Shown here piece by piece: positions 18,437 to 26,209 of a stretch of DNA of 64,000 nt. The notes below the pieces were generated by a model. It was given only the letters and a program-made list of their open reading frames with translations, made no database searches and was not told the DNA's origin. The stretch is from Segatella baroniae B14. Its GTDB lineage: Bacteria > Bacteroidota > Bacteroidia > Bacteroidales > Bacteroidaceae. A program made the position numbers and the translations under genes. The stretch is taken from assembly GCF_022024235.1 (NCBI RefSeq), contig NZ_CP091799.1:1925001-1989000 (forward strand). Direction: 5' to 3'. Numbering within the stretch: position 1 is the first letter of the stretch; each line of letters opens with the position of its first letter.

Positions 18437-19144
18437 CTATTCTGTTGAATTATTGTGACTTGACTGACCTCCCGAAGTTTCTTCGGCATCAGCCTCTGTT
18501 ACTTCTTCAAACTCATCTTCATCAGAAGAGCCCCCTACAGGTTCCTCCTCAAACGGATTGCCAACCATATCAATAGAATCTGATGCATCACGCTGCCCAT
18601 TACCGACCTGAATAATCAGAGTAGCCCCAACCGGTATACGATCACCAGCAACAACATGCCGTCCATTTACCAATATGCCATAAACCCAATCTTGCTCACC
18701 TGGAATAAACTGAGGAGCCCCAAGTTTAAAACCCATAGCTGTAAGTTTAGCCATAGCCTCACGTAAAGAACTATTATCAATTACATCGGGTAAAGCTAAA
18801 GAAGGAGTAGAGCTTGCATTAACCGTAACATATATAACATGTCCAGATTTTACCAACTCACCAGGAGCTGGAGACTGCTCCAAGATACAATCAGGTGGTA
18901 AGGTTTTGACATAGCCAGTATCAGAAACTTCAATTTTCAGACCAGCATTCTCAAGAATTTTCTCTGCATCAGCCCAGTTTTTATGCCTAATATCAGGTAT
19001 TGCAATAGATTCACCATGATGTGTATAAGCATCTATACCAAATCTAACGCCTATACCCAATAAAATTACAACAACCAACATGGCCAGCAGGTTTCCCCAG
19101 AGATATTTACTTTTAAACTTACTTAAGAATTCTGATGATGTCAT
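18437..19144 (-). CDS. Membrane-anchored PASTA-domain protein
   Basis: This 235-residue protein has a short cytoplasmic start, one membrane segment (about residues 17-38), two to three PASTA repeats (about 43-185; IPDIRHKNWADAEKILENAG and LPDVIDNSSLREAMAKLTAMG are typical starts), and a Ser/Glu/Asp-rich tail. PASTA domains bind peptidoglycan fragments or muropeptides. There is no kinase or transpeptidase domain, so it is a free-standing PASTA protein. Next to ddl, a cell-wall sensing or anchoring role is reasonable but unproven. Confidence 0.85.
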   Translation of the reverse strand: MTSSEFLSKFKSKYLWGNLLAMLVVVILLGIGVRFGIDAYTHHGESIAIPDIRHKNWADAEKILENAGLKIEVSDTGYVKTLPPDCILEQSPAPGELVKSGHVIYVTVNASSTPSLALPDVIDNSSLREAMAKLTAMGFKLGAPQFIPGEQDWVYGILVNGRHVVAGDRIPVGATLIIQVGNGQRDASDSIDMVGNPFEEEPVGGSSDEDEFEEVTEADAEETSGGQSSHNNSTE

Positions 19145-19165
19145 CTTATAAGATTATATATGATG

Positions 19166-19195
19166 CAAAAGTACAAAAAAAACAGAAAGAAGCAA
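19166..19195 (-). promoter_or_regulatory. Promoter of the PASTA-rluD-ddl-acyltransferase row
   Basis: On the minus strand TTG (19193-19195, in TTTG) is followed after 19 nt by TACTTTTG (19166-19173), an ideal Bacteroidetes promoter. The -33 element lies in the loop of the rpmH terminator hairpin (19179-19222), so the two signals overlap. Confidence 0.75.
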
Positions 19196-19222
19196 AGATA
19201 TACCTTTACTTCTTTCTGTTTT
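19179..19222 (-). terminator. Terminator of rpmH, overlapping the next promoter
   Basis: On the minus strand a 14-bp perfect stem (19179-19192 with 19209-19222; AAAACAGAAAGAAG type) is followed by a run of T. A smaller 8-bp hairpin (19229-19236 with 19242-19249) sits directly behind the rpmH stop codon. The large stem also spans the -33 to -7 spacer of the following promoter. Confidence 0.8.
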
Positions 19223-19249
19223 AATCAGTTTTCGTTAGAGAAACGAAAA

Positions 19250-19405
19250 TTACTTTCCGTGATGCTCACTAGAAACTGTTAACTTCTTACGACCATGTGC
19301 ACGGCGAGAAGCCAAAACGCGACGGCCGTTCTTTGTTGCCATACGTGCGCGGAAACCATGCTTGTTTACGCGACGACGATTGTGAGGCTGAAATGTTCTT
19401 TTCAT
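19250..19405 (-). CDS. rpmH: 50S ribosomal protein L34
   Basis: This 51-residue, very basic protein is encoded by a short frame easily missed by length filters. The translation starts [20 protein letters not shown], the L34 signature, followed by [23 protein letters not shown]34 is part of the large ribosomal subunit. In many bacteria it lies next to dnaA, rnpA or yidC; here it is divergent from efp instead. A promoter (19479-19508) lies about 75 nt upstream and a strong terminator downstream, so it is monocistronic. Confidence 0.97.
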   Translation of the reverse strand: MKRTFQPHNRRRVNKHGFRARMATKNGRRVLASRRAHGRKKLTVSSEHHGK

Positions 19406-19478
19406 TTTGTTTTTTATTTATTATTTATTTCTGTGCAAGGAAATGTGATGGCACACTACACCACCCAACTTTGGACTG

Positions 19479-19508
19479 CAAAATTACGCATTATTTTTGA
19501 AATAACAA
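19479..19508 (-). promoter_or_regulatory. Promoter of rpmH
   Basis: On the minus strand TTG (19506-19508, within TTTTG) and TAATTTTG (19479-19486) are separated by 19 nt, matching the consensus. The predicted leader is about 70 nt. Confidence 0.7.
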
Positions 19509-19558
19509 AAAAATACATTGAAATTAGGCCAAATATTTATGTTTTTTTCGTGAATTCC

Positions 19559-19589
19559 TTGGGTTTTTGCCTAATTTACAGTAACTTTG
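19559..19589 (+). promoter_or_regulatory. Promoter of efp
   Basis: TTG (19559-19561), a 20-nt spacer, and TAACTTTG (19582-19589) fit the consensus. The predicted leader is about 70 nt before the ATG at 19663. It is divergent from the rpmH promoter. Confidence 0.7.
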
Positions 19590-19662
19590 CAACGTTTTTA
19601 TGATACTAGTATAAAAACAAGGATTGATATAAAACAAATAAATATATAAAGTATATACTACA

Positions 19663-20229
19663 ATGATTAATTCACAGGAAATCAAGATTGGTACTTGCAT
19701 CCGCATGGATGGTGGTATTTGGAAATGTGTAGACTTCCAGCACAGAAAGCCAGGAAAAGGTAACACCGTAATGAACACCAAGTTAAAGAATGTATCTGAT
19801 GGTCGCGTACTTGAGCGTACTTTCCAGGTTGGTTTCAAACTTGAAGATGTTCGCGTTGAGCATCGTCCATACCAGTATCTTTATGAAGATGCTACTGGTT
19901 ACATTTTCATGAATCAGGAAACATTCGAGCAGATTCCTATTCCAAAGGAGCAGATTACAGGTGTTGAATTCATGAAGGAAGGTGACGTTGTAGACGTTGT
20001 TACCGATACAGAAGAAGGTACTATCCTGTCTGCAGAAATGCCTGTTAAAACTACTTTGAAGATTGTTTCAAGTGAACCAGGTGTAAAAGGTAATACTGCT
20101 ACTAACGCTACAAAGCCAGCTACACTGGAAACAGGTGTTGAAGTTCGCGTACCATTGTTCATCAATGAAGGCGAAACTATTCAGATTGACACTCGTGACG
20201 GTAGCTACCTTGGTCGTGTATCTGAATAA
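19663..20229 (+). CDS. efp: Elongation factor P
   Basis: This 188-residue factor rescues ribosomes stalled at polyproline stretches. Three beta-barrel domains are expected. The modification loop QHRKPGKGNTVMNTK (about residues 26-40) carries the conserved Lys in PGKG that is lysylated or otherwise modified in relatives. The C-terminal signature LFINEGETIQIDTRDGSYLGR is intact. No modification enzyme gene is adjacent. It has its own promoter and terminator. Confidence 0.97.
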   Translation: MINSQEIKIGTCIRMDGGIWKCVDFQHRKPGKGNTVMNTKLKNVSDGRVLERTFQVGFKLEDVRVEHRPYQYLYEDATGYIFMNQETFEQIPIPKEQITGVEFMKEGDVVDVVTDTEEGTILSAEMPVKTTLKIVSSEPGVKGNTATNATKPATLETGVEVRVPLFINEGETIQIDTRDGSYLGRVSE

Positions 20230-20252
20230 TCTTTTAATTCAAGCATATTGAT

Positions 20253-20285
20253 GGGGGCGGACTTTATCCGCCCCTAACTTTTTAC
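20253..20285 (+). terminator. Intrinsic terminator after efp
   Basis: GGGGCGGA (20254-20261) pairs with TCCGCCCC (20267-20274) around a 5-nt loop, followed by TAACTTTTT. It lies 24 nt after the efp stop. Confidence 0.9.
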
Positions 20286-20301
20286 ATTAACTACTGATAT
20301 A

Positions 20302-21339
20302 ATGAAATACTCTATCATCGTTCCTGTTTTTAATCGCCCAAATGAAGTGGAAGAACTTTTGGAAAGTCTAACTCATCAGACAATACAAAATTTCGAAGTC
20401 ATCATTGTTGAGGATGGTTCACAAATACCATGCCACGACATTTGTAATCAATACAAGACGCAGCTAGATATTCATTATTTCATGAAAGAAAATTCTGGTC
20501 CTGGCCAAAGTAGAAATTTTGGAGCAGCAAGAGCACAAGGGGAATATTTATTAATCCTTGACAGCGATGTAGTATTGCCAGACAACTATTTGAAATCTGT
20601 AGACAACGAACTCCAACGTGAACCTGCTGATGGCTTTGGAGGTCCTGATTGCGCTCACCCATCTTTCACAGACACTCAAAAGGCTATATCCTACTCTATG
20701 ACCTCATTTTTTACAACTGGTGGTATTCGAGGAGGAAAAAAGAAACTTGACAAATTTTATCCTCGCTCATTTAATATGGGAATTCGTAAAGAGGTCTATC
20801 AAGCACTTGGTGGATTCTCCAAAATGAGATTTGGCGAAGATATAGATTTTAGTATTAGAATTTACAAAGCAGGATACCAATGCCGATTATTTCCTGAAGC
20901 TTGGGTTTGGCACAAAAGAAGAACAGATTTCAAAAAGTTTTGGCGACAAGTATTCAACAGTGGCATAGCTCGAATAAATCTCTACAAGAAATACCCAGAA
21001 AGCCTTAAACTAGTACATTTACTACCTGCAGTATTCACTACAGGTATGATTACTTTAAGCCTAATAGCAATAATAGGGCTCATACTACTTATAACTACTG
21101 GTAATCACAACTTTCTGTGGGTATCCACAATTCCACTTATACCTATTATTCTTTATATTCTACTATTATTTATAGATTCAACTCTTCAGAACAAGAGCAT
21201 AAAAATAGGCATACTTAGTATCATTTCGGCCTATATACAGTTAGGAGGATATGGATGTGGCTTTATTCAAGCATGGTGGCAACGCTGCATCAAAAACAAG
21301 GGCGAATTCAGTGCTTACCAGAAAAATTTCTATAAATAG
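20302..21339 (+). CDS. Family 2 glycosyltransferase with C-terminal membrane segments
   Basis: This 345-residue protein has a GT-A catalytic domain at the N-terminus (YSIIVPVFNRPNEVEELL; VEDGS; LILDSDVVLP supplying the metal-binding Asp residues at about 90-92; and RFGEDIDFSIR near 178-188). About three membrane helices follow (roughly 245-270, 276-300, 308-330). It transfers a sugar to a lipid or polysaccharide acceptor at the inner membrane; donor and acceptor cannot be read. It is followed 21 nt later by radC. It starts just after the efp terminator and no clear promoter is seen. Confidence 0.85.
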   Translation: MKYSIIVPVFNRPNEVEELLESLTHQTIQNFEVIIVEDGSQIPCHDICNQYKTQLDIHYFMKENSGPGQSRNFGAARAQGEYLLILDSDVVLPDNYLKSVDNELQREPADGFGGPDCAHPSFTDTQKAISYSMTSFFTTGGIRGGKKKLDKFYPRSFNMGIRKEVYQALGGFSKMRFGEDIDFSIRIYKAGYQCRLFPEAWVWHKRRTDFKKFWRQVFNSGIARINLYKKYPESLKLVHLLPAVFTTGMITLSLIAIIGLILLITTGNHNFLWVSTIPLIPIILYILLLFIDSTLQNKSIKIGILSIISAYIQLGGYGCGFIQAWWQRCIKNKGEFSAYQKNFYK

Positions 21340-21360
21340 AAAAATTAAAGAAAGAACTAA

Positions 21361-22053
21361 ATGTCCGAGAAACTATCTATTAATGAATGGGCCGAAGAAG
21401 ATCGACCACGTGAAAAGATGGAAAGGCTTGGTGCCGAGAATCTTTCCAATGCAGAATTATTAGCCATTCTTATAGGTTCTGGATCATCAAAAGAAAGTGC
21501 TGTCGATTTAATGAAAAGGGTTATGAACGACTGCAATAATAACCTGAACACTCTTGGCAAATTGTCACTCAATGACCTAGAAAAGTATAATGGCTTAGGA
21601 CCGGCAAAGTCCATTACTATACTTGCAGCTTGCGAGCTTGGCAAACGTAGGCAACGAGAAGAAGTAGAAAAAAAGACATCTCTCAACTGTGCAAGCGACA
21701 TATATGAGTATATGCACCCAAAAATGCAAGATCTTGACGTTGAAGAAGCTTGGATTATCCTGATGAATCAGAACTATAAACTTATTAAAGCCATAAGGAT
21801 ATCACACGGTGGAATAAGCGAAACTGCTGTTGACATTAGAATCATCATGAAGGAAGCGATACTAAGCAATGCAACAGTATTAGCACTTATCCACAACCAT
21901 CCAAGCAATAATCCGAATCCAAGCAGACAAGACGACAGACTAACAGAACGAGTTATGAAAGCCTGCGATATCATGAGAATCTATTTCCTTGATCACGTAA
22001 TTGTAACAGATGGAGTATACTATTCCTATCGTGAAGCACACCATATCATATAG
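21361..22053 (+). CDS. radC: RadC family protein (JAB/MPN metalloprotein)
   Basis: This 230-residue protein has an N-terminal helix-hairpin-helix-like part (about 40-95, LSLNDLEKYNGLGPAKSITILA) and a C-terminal JAB domain with the zinc motif HNHPSNNPNPSRQDD (about 180-194). Length and order match chromosomal RadC (UPF0758). Despite its name, a DNA-repair role is doubtful in the literature; the JAB fold suggests a metal-dependent hydrolase. It follows the glycosyltransferase closely but a functional link is not evident. Confidence 0.93.
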   Translation: MSEKLSINEWAEEDRPREKMERLGAENLSNAELLAILIGSGSSKESAVDLMKRVMNDCNNNLNTLGKLSLNDLEKYNGLGPAKSITILAACELGKRRQREEVEKKTSLNCASDIYEYMHPKMQDLDVEEAWIILMNQNYKLIKAIRISHGGISETAVDIRIIMKEAILSNATVLALIHNHPSNNPNPSRQDDRLTERVMKACDIMRIYFLDHVIVTDGVYYSYREAHHII

Positions 22054-22101
22054 AAATCATTGAATTTTTAAAAGCAAGAATCGTTTTCCAAAATAATAAT
22101 G

Positions 22102-22109
22102 TATCTTTG
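22102..22109 (+). promoter_or_regulatory. Promoter -7 element for the DUF59 gene
   Basis: TATCTTTG lies 17 nt before the ATG at 22127. No TTG is present at the usual -33 distance. Confidence 0.5.
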
Positions 22110-22126
22110 CAGAAAAGTGATAAAGT

Positions 22127-22447
22127 ATGACACAAGAAGAAAAAACAATTATTGAAGAACGAATCGTAGAAGTACTTAAGACCGTTTACGACCCAGAGAT
22201 ACCTGTAAACATATGGGATCTTGGAATGATATACAAAATAGACCTTCAGAATGACGGTATTCTGGATATTGACATGACATTTACAGCCCCTTCATGTCCT
22301 GCTGCCGATTTTATATTGGAAGATGTTCGCACAAAGGTAGAAAGTGTCGAAGGAGTAAAGGCTGCTAACGTAAATCTTGTTTTCGAACCAGCATGGGATC
22401 AAAGCATGATGAGCGAAGAAGCTAAAGTAGAACTAGGTTTTGCATAA
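22127..22447 (+). CDS. DUF59/MIP18-family Fe-S assembly factor (SufT-like)
   Basis: This 106-residue protein has the family core VYDPEIPVNIWDLGMIYKI (about residues 22-40) and TFTAPSCPAADFILEDV (about 62-78) with the conserved Cys in APSCPA. Relatives (SufT, PaaD-like, MIP18) help assemble or deliver iron-sulfur clusters. No other suf genes are nearby. The last codons overlap the frame of lpxH, so the two genes may be translationally coupled. Confidence 0.85.
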   Translation: MTQEEKTIIEERIVEVLKTVYDPEIPVNIWDLGMIYKIDLQNDGILDIDMTFTAPSCPAADFILEDVRTKVESVEGVKAANVNLVFEPAWDQSMMSEEAKVELGFA

Positions 22448-22460
22448 ATACAACAACACA

Positions 22461-23228
22461 TTGAGAAAAAACGTTTACTTTTTAAGTGATGCGCATTTAG
22501 GATCACTGGCTGTGGAGCACAGACGCACACAAGAACGCAGATTGGTAAGATTTCTCGACAGTATCAAAGAGAAAGCTTCAGCTATTTACATGCTGGGCGA
22601 CATGTTTGACTTTTGGAATGAATACAAATATGTTGTTCCTAAGGGATTTACGCGATTTCTCGGAAAAATCTCAGAATTGACTGACAATGGTGTAGAAATT
22701 CATTTCTTCACAGGAAATCATGACATTTGGATGTATGGTTATTTGGAAGAAGAGTGTGGTGTCATAGTTCACCATAAACCCATAACAACCGATATCTATG
22801 GTAAGATTTTCTTTCTTGCACATGGAGACGGACTAGGAGATCCTGATATTAAATTTCAAATTCTTCGCAAGATATTCCACAATTCTACATGTCAAAAACT
22901 ATTTAATGCCATTCATCCACGCTGGGGAATTTCATTAGGACTCCACTGGGCAAAGCACAGCAGATTGAAACGACCTGACGGTAAAGAAGAACCATATAAG
23001 GGCGAGAATAAGGAAGATCTTATAAGATTTACCAAGCAATATATGCAAACTCATACCAACATTGATTACTTTCTTTATGGTCATAGGCATATTGAACTTG
23101 ATTTAAAACTCAGTAAAAAGAGCAGAATGCTTATTTTAGGTGATTGGATTTGGCAATTTACTTATGCCGTTTTTGATGGAGAGCACATGTTCCTAGAACA
23201 ATATGTCGAAGGTGAAAGTATACCATAA
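22461..23228 (+). CDS. lpxH: UDP-2,3-diacylglucosamine diphosphatase LpxH
   Basis: This 255-residue metallophosphoesterase splits UDP-diacylglucosamine in lipid A synthesis. The metal motifs are all present: SDAHLGS, GDMFDFWNEY, GNHD, LAHGDG and GHRH. No ATG exists near the N-terminus. The TTG at 22461 starts right before the conserved RKNVYFLSDAH strand and is my choice. A second in-frame TTG at 22440 would overlap the DUF59 gene by eight bases and add seven residues. It is the last gene before an intrinsic hairpin. Confidence 0.9.
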   Translation: MRKNVYFLSDAHLGSLAVEHRRTQERRLVRFLDSIKEKASAIYMLGDMFDFWNEYKYVVPKGFTRFLGKISELTDNGVEIHFFTGNHDIWMYGYLEEECGVIVHHKPITTDIYGKIFFLAHGDGLGDPDIKFQILRKIFHNSTCQKLFNAIHPRWGISLGLHWAKHSRLKRPDGKEEPYKGENKEDLIRFTKQYMQTHTNIDYFLYGHRHIELDLKLSKKSRMLILGDWIWQFTYAVFDGEHMFLEQYVEGESIP

Positions 23229-23247
23229 ATTAATCAATATAATCCAT

Positions 23248-23344
23248 TTAAAAAGCCTTGTCATCACGACAAGGCTTTCTTGCTTAAAGTTGATTTATTC
23301 GCATCAAACATCTATTATTCAAAACTTTATTTGTATTCTTTCGT
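23248..23344 (-). ncRNA. Candidate small RNA, about 97 nt
   Basis: On the minus strand TTG (23376-23378), a 20-nt spacer and TATCTTTG (23348-23355) form a consensus promoter with a predicted start near 23344. The transcript would end at the hairpin 23252-23278, whose T-run is on this strand. No open frame of note lies inside. I do not recognise the RNA family. Boundaries are predicted, not measured. Confidence 0.5.
23252..23278. terminator. Intrinsic terminator shared by lpxH and a minus-strand small RNA
   Basis: AAAGCCTTGTC (23252-23262) pairs with GACAAGGCTTT (23268-23278), an 11-bp stem with a 5-nt loop. On the plus strand the T-run is interrupted (TTTCTTGCTT). On the minus strand it is a clean TTTTT, so the signal is better suited to transcription coming from the right. 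Confidence 0.85.
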
Positions 23345-23347
23345 TTG

Positions 23348-23378
23348 CAAAGATAATAAAAACAATATTAACCACCAA
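23348..23378 (-). promoter_or_regulatory. Promoter of the 97-nt RNA
   Basis: TTG-N20-TATCTTTG on the minus strand. It lies 33 nt beyond the T-run of the upstream RNA's terminator. Confidence 0.6.
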
Positions 23379-23410
23379 GAAAAAGAGAAAGAACAATAAG
23401 AAAAAATAAA

Positions 23411-23609
23411 AATAAAAAAGGACTGACTTTGCTTCCCAGCTAAATCAGCCCACGTACTAGTACTTTAAACTTTAATTAACTCAAGTAGTCTCTTACTGCA
23501 GTCTTTACTTAAAAACCACAATATATCTTAATTCCGATACAAGTATCGAAATTTTTTTCAAAGTCACAAAATTTAGTTGGATTTTATTTATTCTAAGCTT
23601 ATAAAAGTT
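23411..23609 (-). ncRNA. Candidate structured RNA, about 200 nt
   Basis: On the minus strand TTG (23641-23643), a 20-nt spacer and TATTTTTG (23613-23620) predict a start near 23609. The RNA contains an 11-bp hairpin around CGATAC/GTATCG near 23540-23565 and a GTACTAGTAC palindrome (23453-23462). It ends in a terminator stem (23442-23451 with 23420-23429, two or three G-U pairs) followed by six T. The size and the end structures would suit a housekeeping RNA such as 6S, but this was not verified. No protein frame fits. Confidence 0.5.
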
Positions 23610-23612
23610 CGA

Positions 23613-23643
23613 CAAAAATACAAATATTTTTCTTATTATACAA
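23613..23643 (-). promoter_or_regulatory. Promoter of the 200-nt RNA
   Basis: TTG-N20-TATTTTTG on the minus strand. It begins after the KDG-kinase terminator (23689-23715), so it is a separate unit and not read-through. Confidence 0.6.
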
Positions 23644-23688
23644 GAGTAATAATCAAATTTTGATTTTTTTTTTATAAAACAACAAATA

Positions 23689-23715
23689 AAGGCAACAGTT
23701 TTTTACTGTTGCCTT
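23689..23715 (-). terminator. Terminator of the KDG kinase gene
   Basis: AAGGCAACAGT (23689-23699) pairs with ACTGTTGCCTT (23705-23715), an 11-bp perfect stem with a 5-nt loop. On the minus strand it is followed by a T-rich region (TATTTGTTGTTTT). Confidence 0.85.
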
Positions 23716-23740
23716 ATATAAATTATCTGTATAAAATTAA

Positions 23741-24787
23741 TTATTCTACATCAAATTTGATAGGACCATTTGAATTCATGACAAGTTCTATTTCCTCTTC
23801 TGTATTTAAATTAAAGTCACCAGGAATGGTATTCTTTAATGAAGAAGCTGTCAATGCAAAATCAAGACAACGCTGAGGGTCATCATTCCAATGTTGATAA
23901 GCATGCAAATAAGCAGCAATAAAGGCATCTCCCACACCCATAGGGTCTACAATAGGACTAATATCATAGATACGTGTAGTATAGAGTTTACCTTGTATAT
24001 AAAGCATACCCGTAAGAGTATGATGTGTACTTGCTATCTGGTTACGTATAGCCATTACAAATATTTTACATTTTGGATACATCTCCTGTACCTTATCGAA
24101 ATAAGCCTGATATTCATCTCTTTCTATTTCATAATTGGCATCCAGAGCTTTAAAAGGAATGGCAGGCATACCAGAAATCACCTCATATTCACCCTGATCA
24201 CCAAAGATAATATCAGCCTTCTCTGCAAATATCTGCAAAACATCCTGAGCATCAGAACCAAATTTCCATAAATTCTTGCGATAATTTACATCAAAAGATA
24301 TAGGAATACCAGCAGCTTTAGCTTTCTTGACAGATTCCCAAGTAGCATCCAAGGAATCACGACTAATAGCACAGCTAATACCAGAGAAATGATAGATAGC
24401 AGCATCACTGAAAGCCTTTTCCCAGTCTATCATTCCAGGCTTAATCGTATAAAAAGAAGAATCATTACGATCGTATACCACACTAGAGTTACGCATGGCT
24501 GCAGCTTCCTCAAAATAATAAGATCCTAAACGATCACCACCCCATATCATACTATCAGTATTGACATTATAATTACGGAGCGTCATTTGGATTGATTTGC
24601 CTAGAAGGTTATCAGGCAAGCGACTAATGTATTGCACATTGTCACCTAAAGTAGACAATGAAACAGCCACATTGGCTTCACTTCCACCAAAATTTTCAAT
24701 AAATTCTCCTGGCTGAAATAAGCGTTTTCTGCCAAATTTAGAGAGTCTTAAGAGGACTTCACCAAAGGTTACAATTTTATTCTTCAT
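23741..24787 (-). CDS. kdgK: PfkB-family sugar kinase, probably 2-keto-3-deoxygluconate kinase
   Basis: This 348-residue ribokinase-fold protein opens with KIVTFGEVLLRLS and NFGGSEANVAVSLSTLG (substrate side, about residues 33-49). It closes with VDPMGVGDAFIAAYLH (about 283-298), where the GVGD Asp is the catalytic base. The N-terminal part resembles KdgK of Bacteroidetes, which phosphorylates KDG from uronate breakdown. Other PfkB substrates are possible. It stands alone: no aldolase or uronate genes are adjacent, and no promoter of the usual form is seen upstream. Confidence 0.8.
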   Translation of the reverse strand: MKNKIVTFGEVLLRLSKFGRKRLFQPGEFIENFGGSEANVAVSLSTLGDNVQYISRLPDNLLGKSIQMTLRNYNVNTDSMIWGGDRLGSYYFEEAAAMRNSSVVYDRNDSSFYTIKPGMIDWEKAFSDAAIYHFSGISCAISRDSLDATWESVKKAKAAGIPISFDVNYRKNLWKFGSDAQDVLQIFAEKADIIFGDQGEYEVISGMPAIPFKALDANYEIERDEYQAYFDKVQEMYPKCKIFVMAIRNQIASTHHTLTGMLYIQGKLYTTRIYDISPIVDPMGVGDAFIAAYLHAYQHWNDDPQRCLDFALTASSLKNTIPGDFNLNTEEEIELVMNSNGPIKFDVE

Positions 24788-24896
24788 TTGCGTAGTGTTT
24801 TAGTACTTAAAAAGTTGTTTGTTTGTAATTTGTTTTTGATTTGTTTGTCTTATAAAATATAGTTTTGTCTAGTGGTTGTTCCATGCTTTTTTTTGA

Positions 24897-24937
24897 AAAG
24901 GATTCTCTACTTGCAAGAACGAAGAAGAGAATCCTTT
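24897..24937 (-). terminator. Terminator after ackA
   Basis: AAAGGATTCTCT (24897-24908) pairs with AGAGAATCCTTT (24926-24937), a 12-bp perfect stem. It lies about 30 nt downstream of the ackA stop on the minus strand. Confidence 0.8.
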
Positions 24938-24968
24938 ATATAGTTAACGAAGTCGAACTTCGCAGTCA

Positions 24969-26171
24969 TTACAACTTAGATACAAGTTCCTGAGTATCTC
25001 TTGCGATAACGATTTCCTCGTCAGTTGGGATAACAGCAACTTTAACCTTCGAATTAGCTGTAGAAATAACAGCTTCTTTACCATGAATACCAAGATTCAC
25101 TTCTTTATCGAGCTCAACACCAAGGAATTCAAGTCCCTCTAAAGAGTACTGACGAATCTGAGCTTGATTCTCACCTACACCAGCAGTGAAGATGATAGCA
25201 TCAACACCACCCATAGCAGCTGCATAAGAACCGATATATTTCTTGATACGATAGGTGTACATCTTAATAGCAAGCTGAGCACGCTTGTTGCCTGCAACTG
25301 AAGCGTCATAAACATCACGCATATCGCTTGAAACACCACTAATACCAAGTAAACCACTCTCCTTATTAAGATAATCAGCCATTTCTTGTGGCTGCTTACC
25401 CAACTTATCCATAATATAAGTTACAGCAGAAGGATCGATATCACCAGAACGAGAACCCATCATAACGCCAGCCAATGGTGTTAGTCCCATAGAAGTATCC
25501 ATCACCTTACCATTAACAACTGCAGAACAAGAAGCACCATTACCAATATGGCAAGTTACAATCTTAGAGTTGTTAGGATCGAGACCCAACATATCGATAG
25601 CACGCTTTGATACATAACGATGAGATGTACCATGGAAACCATAACGACGTACATGATACTTTTCATACACCTCGTAAGGGATAGCATAAAGATATGCATA
25701 ATCAGGCATTGTACTATGGAATGCATTATCAAATACACAAACCTGAGGAGTACCAGGCATCAAAGCATCTACAGCACGGATACCTTTTAAGTGACCTGCA
25801 TTATGTACAGGAGCCAAATCACACAATTCCTCTATACCTTCCTCTACACTCTGGTCTACAATGACAGACTGATTGTACTTATCACCACCCTGCACAATAC
25901 GATGACCAACAGCGTCGATTTCCTTCAAATCTTTAATAGCACCAAACTCTTTATCAAGAAGGCATTTGAATACCAAGTTTACACCCTCTTTATGAGTAGG
26001 AAGTTCTGCATTAATCTGTTTCTTTTCTCCGTTTGGTAAAGTTACTTTAATAAAAGCACCATCGATACCAATACGTTCTACACCACCCTGAGCCAATACA
26101 GACTCGTTGGCCATATCATATAATTTATACTTGATTGATGAACTACCACAGTTCAATACAAGAATTTTCAT
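24969..26171 (-). CDS. ackA: Acetate kinase
   Basis: This 400-residue enzyme converts acetyl phosphate and ADP to acetate and ATP. It shows the family start MKILVLNCGSSSIKYKLYDM, VFDNAFHSTMP (about 147-157), the signature GFHGTSHRYVSKRA (about 178-191), CHIGNGASCSAV (about 207-218), and FTAGVGENQAQIR (about 328-340). Length is normal. It lies 38 nt downstream of pta on the same strand, forming the classic acetate overflow operon pta-ackA that yields ATP in fermenting Bacteroidetes. Confidence 0.98.
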   Translation of the reverse strand: MKILVLNCGSSSIKYKLYDMANESVLAQGGVERIGIDGAFIKVTLPNGEKKQINAELPTHKEGVNLVFKCLLDKEFGAIKDLKEIDAVGHRIVQGGDKYNQSVIVDQSVEEGIEELCDLAPVHNAGHLKGIRAVDALMPGTPQVCVFDNAFHSTMPDYAYLYAIPYEVYEKYHVRRYGFHGTSHRYVSKRAIDMLGLDPNNSKIVTCHIGNGASCSAVVNGKVMDTSMGLTPLAGVMMGSRSGDIDPSAVTYIMDKLGKQPQEMADYLNKESGLLGISGVSSDMRDVYDASVAGNKRAQLAIKMYTYRIKKYIGSYAAAMGGVDAIIFTAGVGENQAQIRQYSLEGLEFLGVELDKEVNLGIHGKEAVISTANSKVKVAVIPTDEEIVIARDTQELVSKL

Positions 26172-26209
26172 CTATCTGATTTTTAAATTATTGAATTAGA
26201 GAAAAAAGT

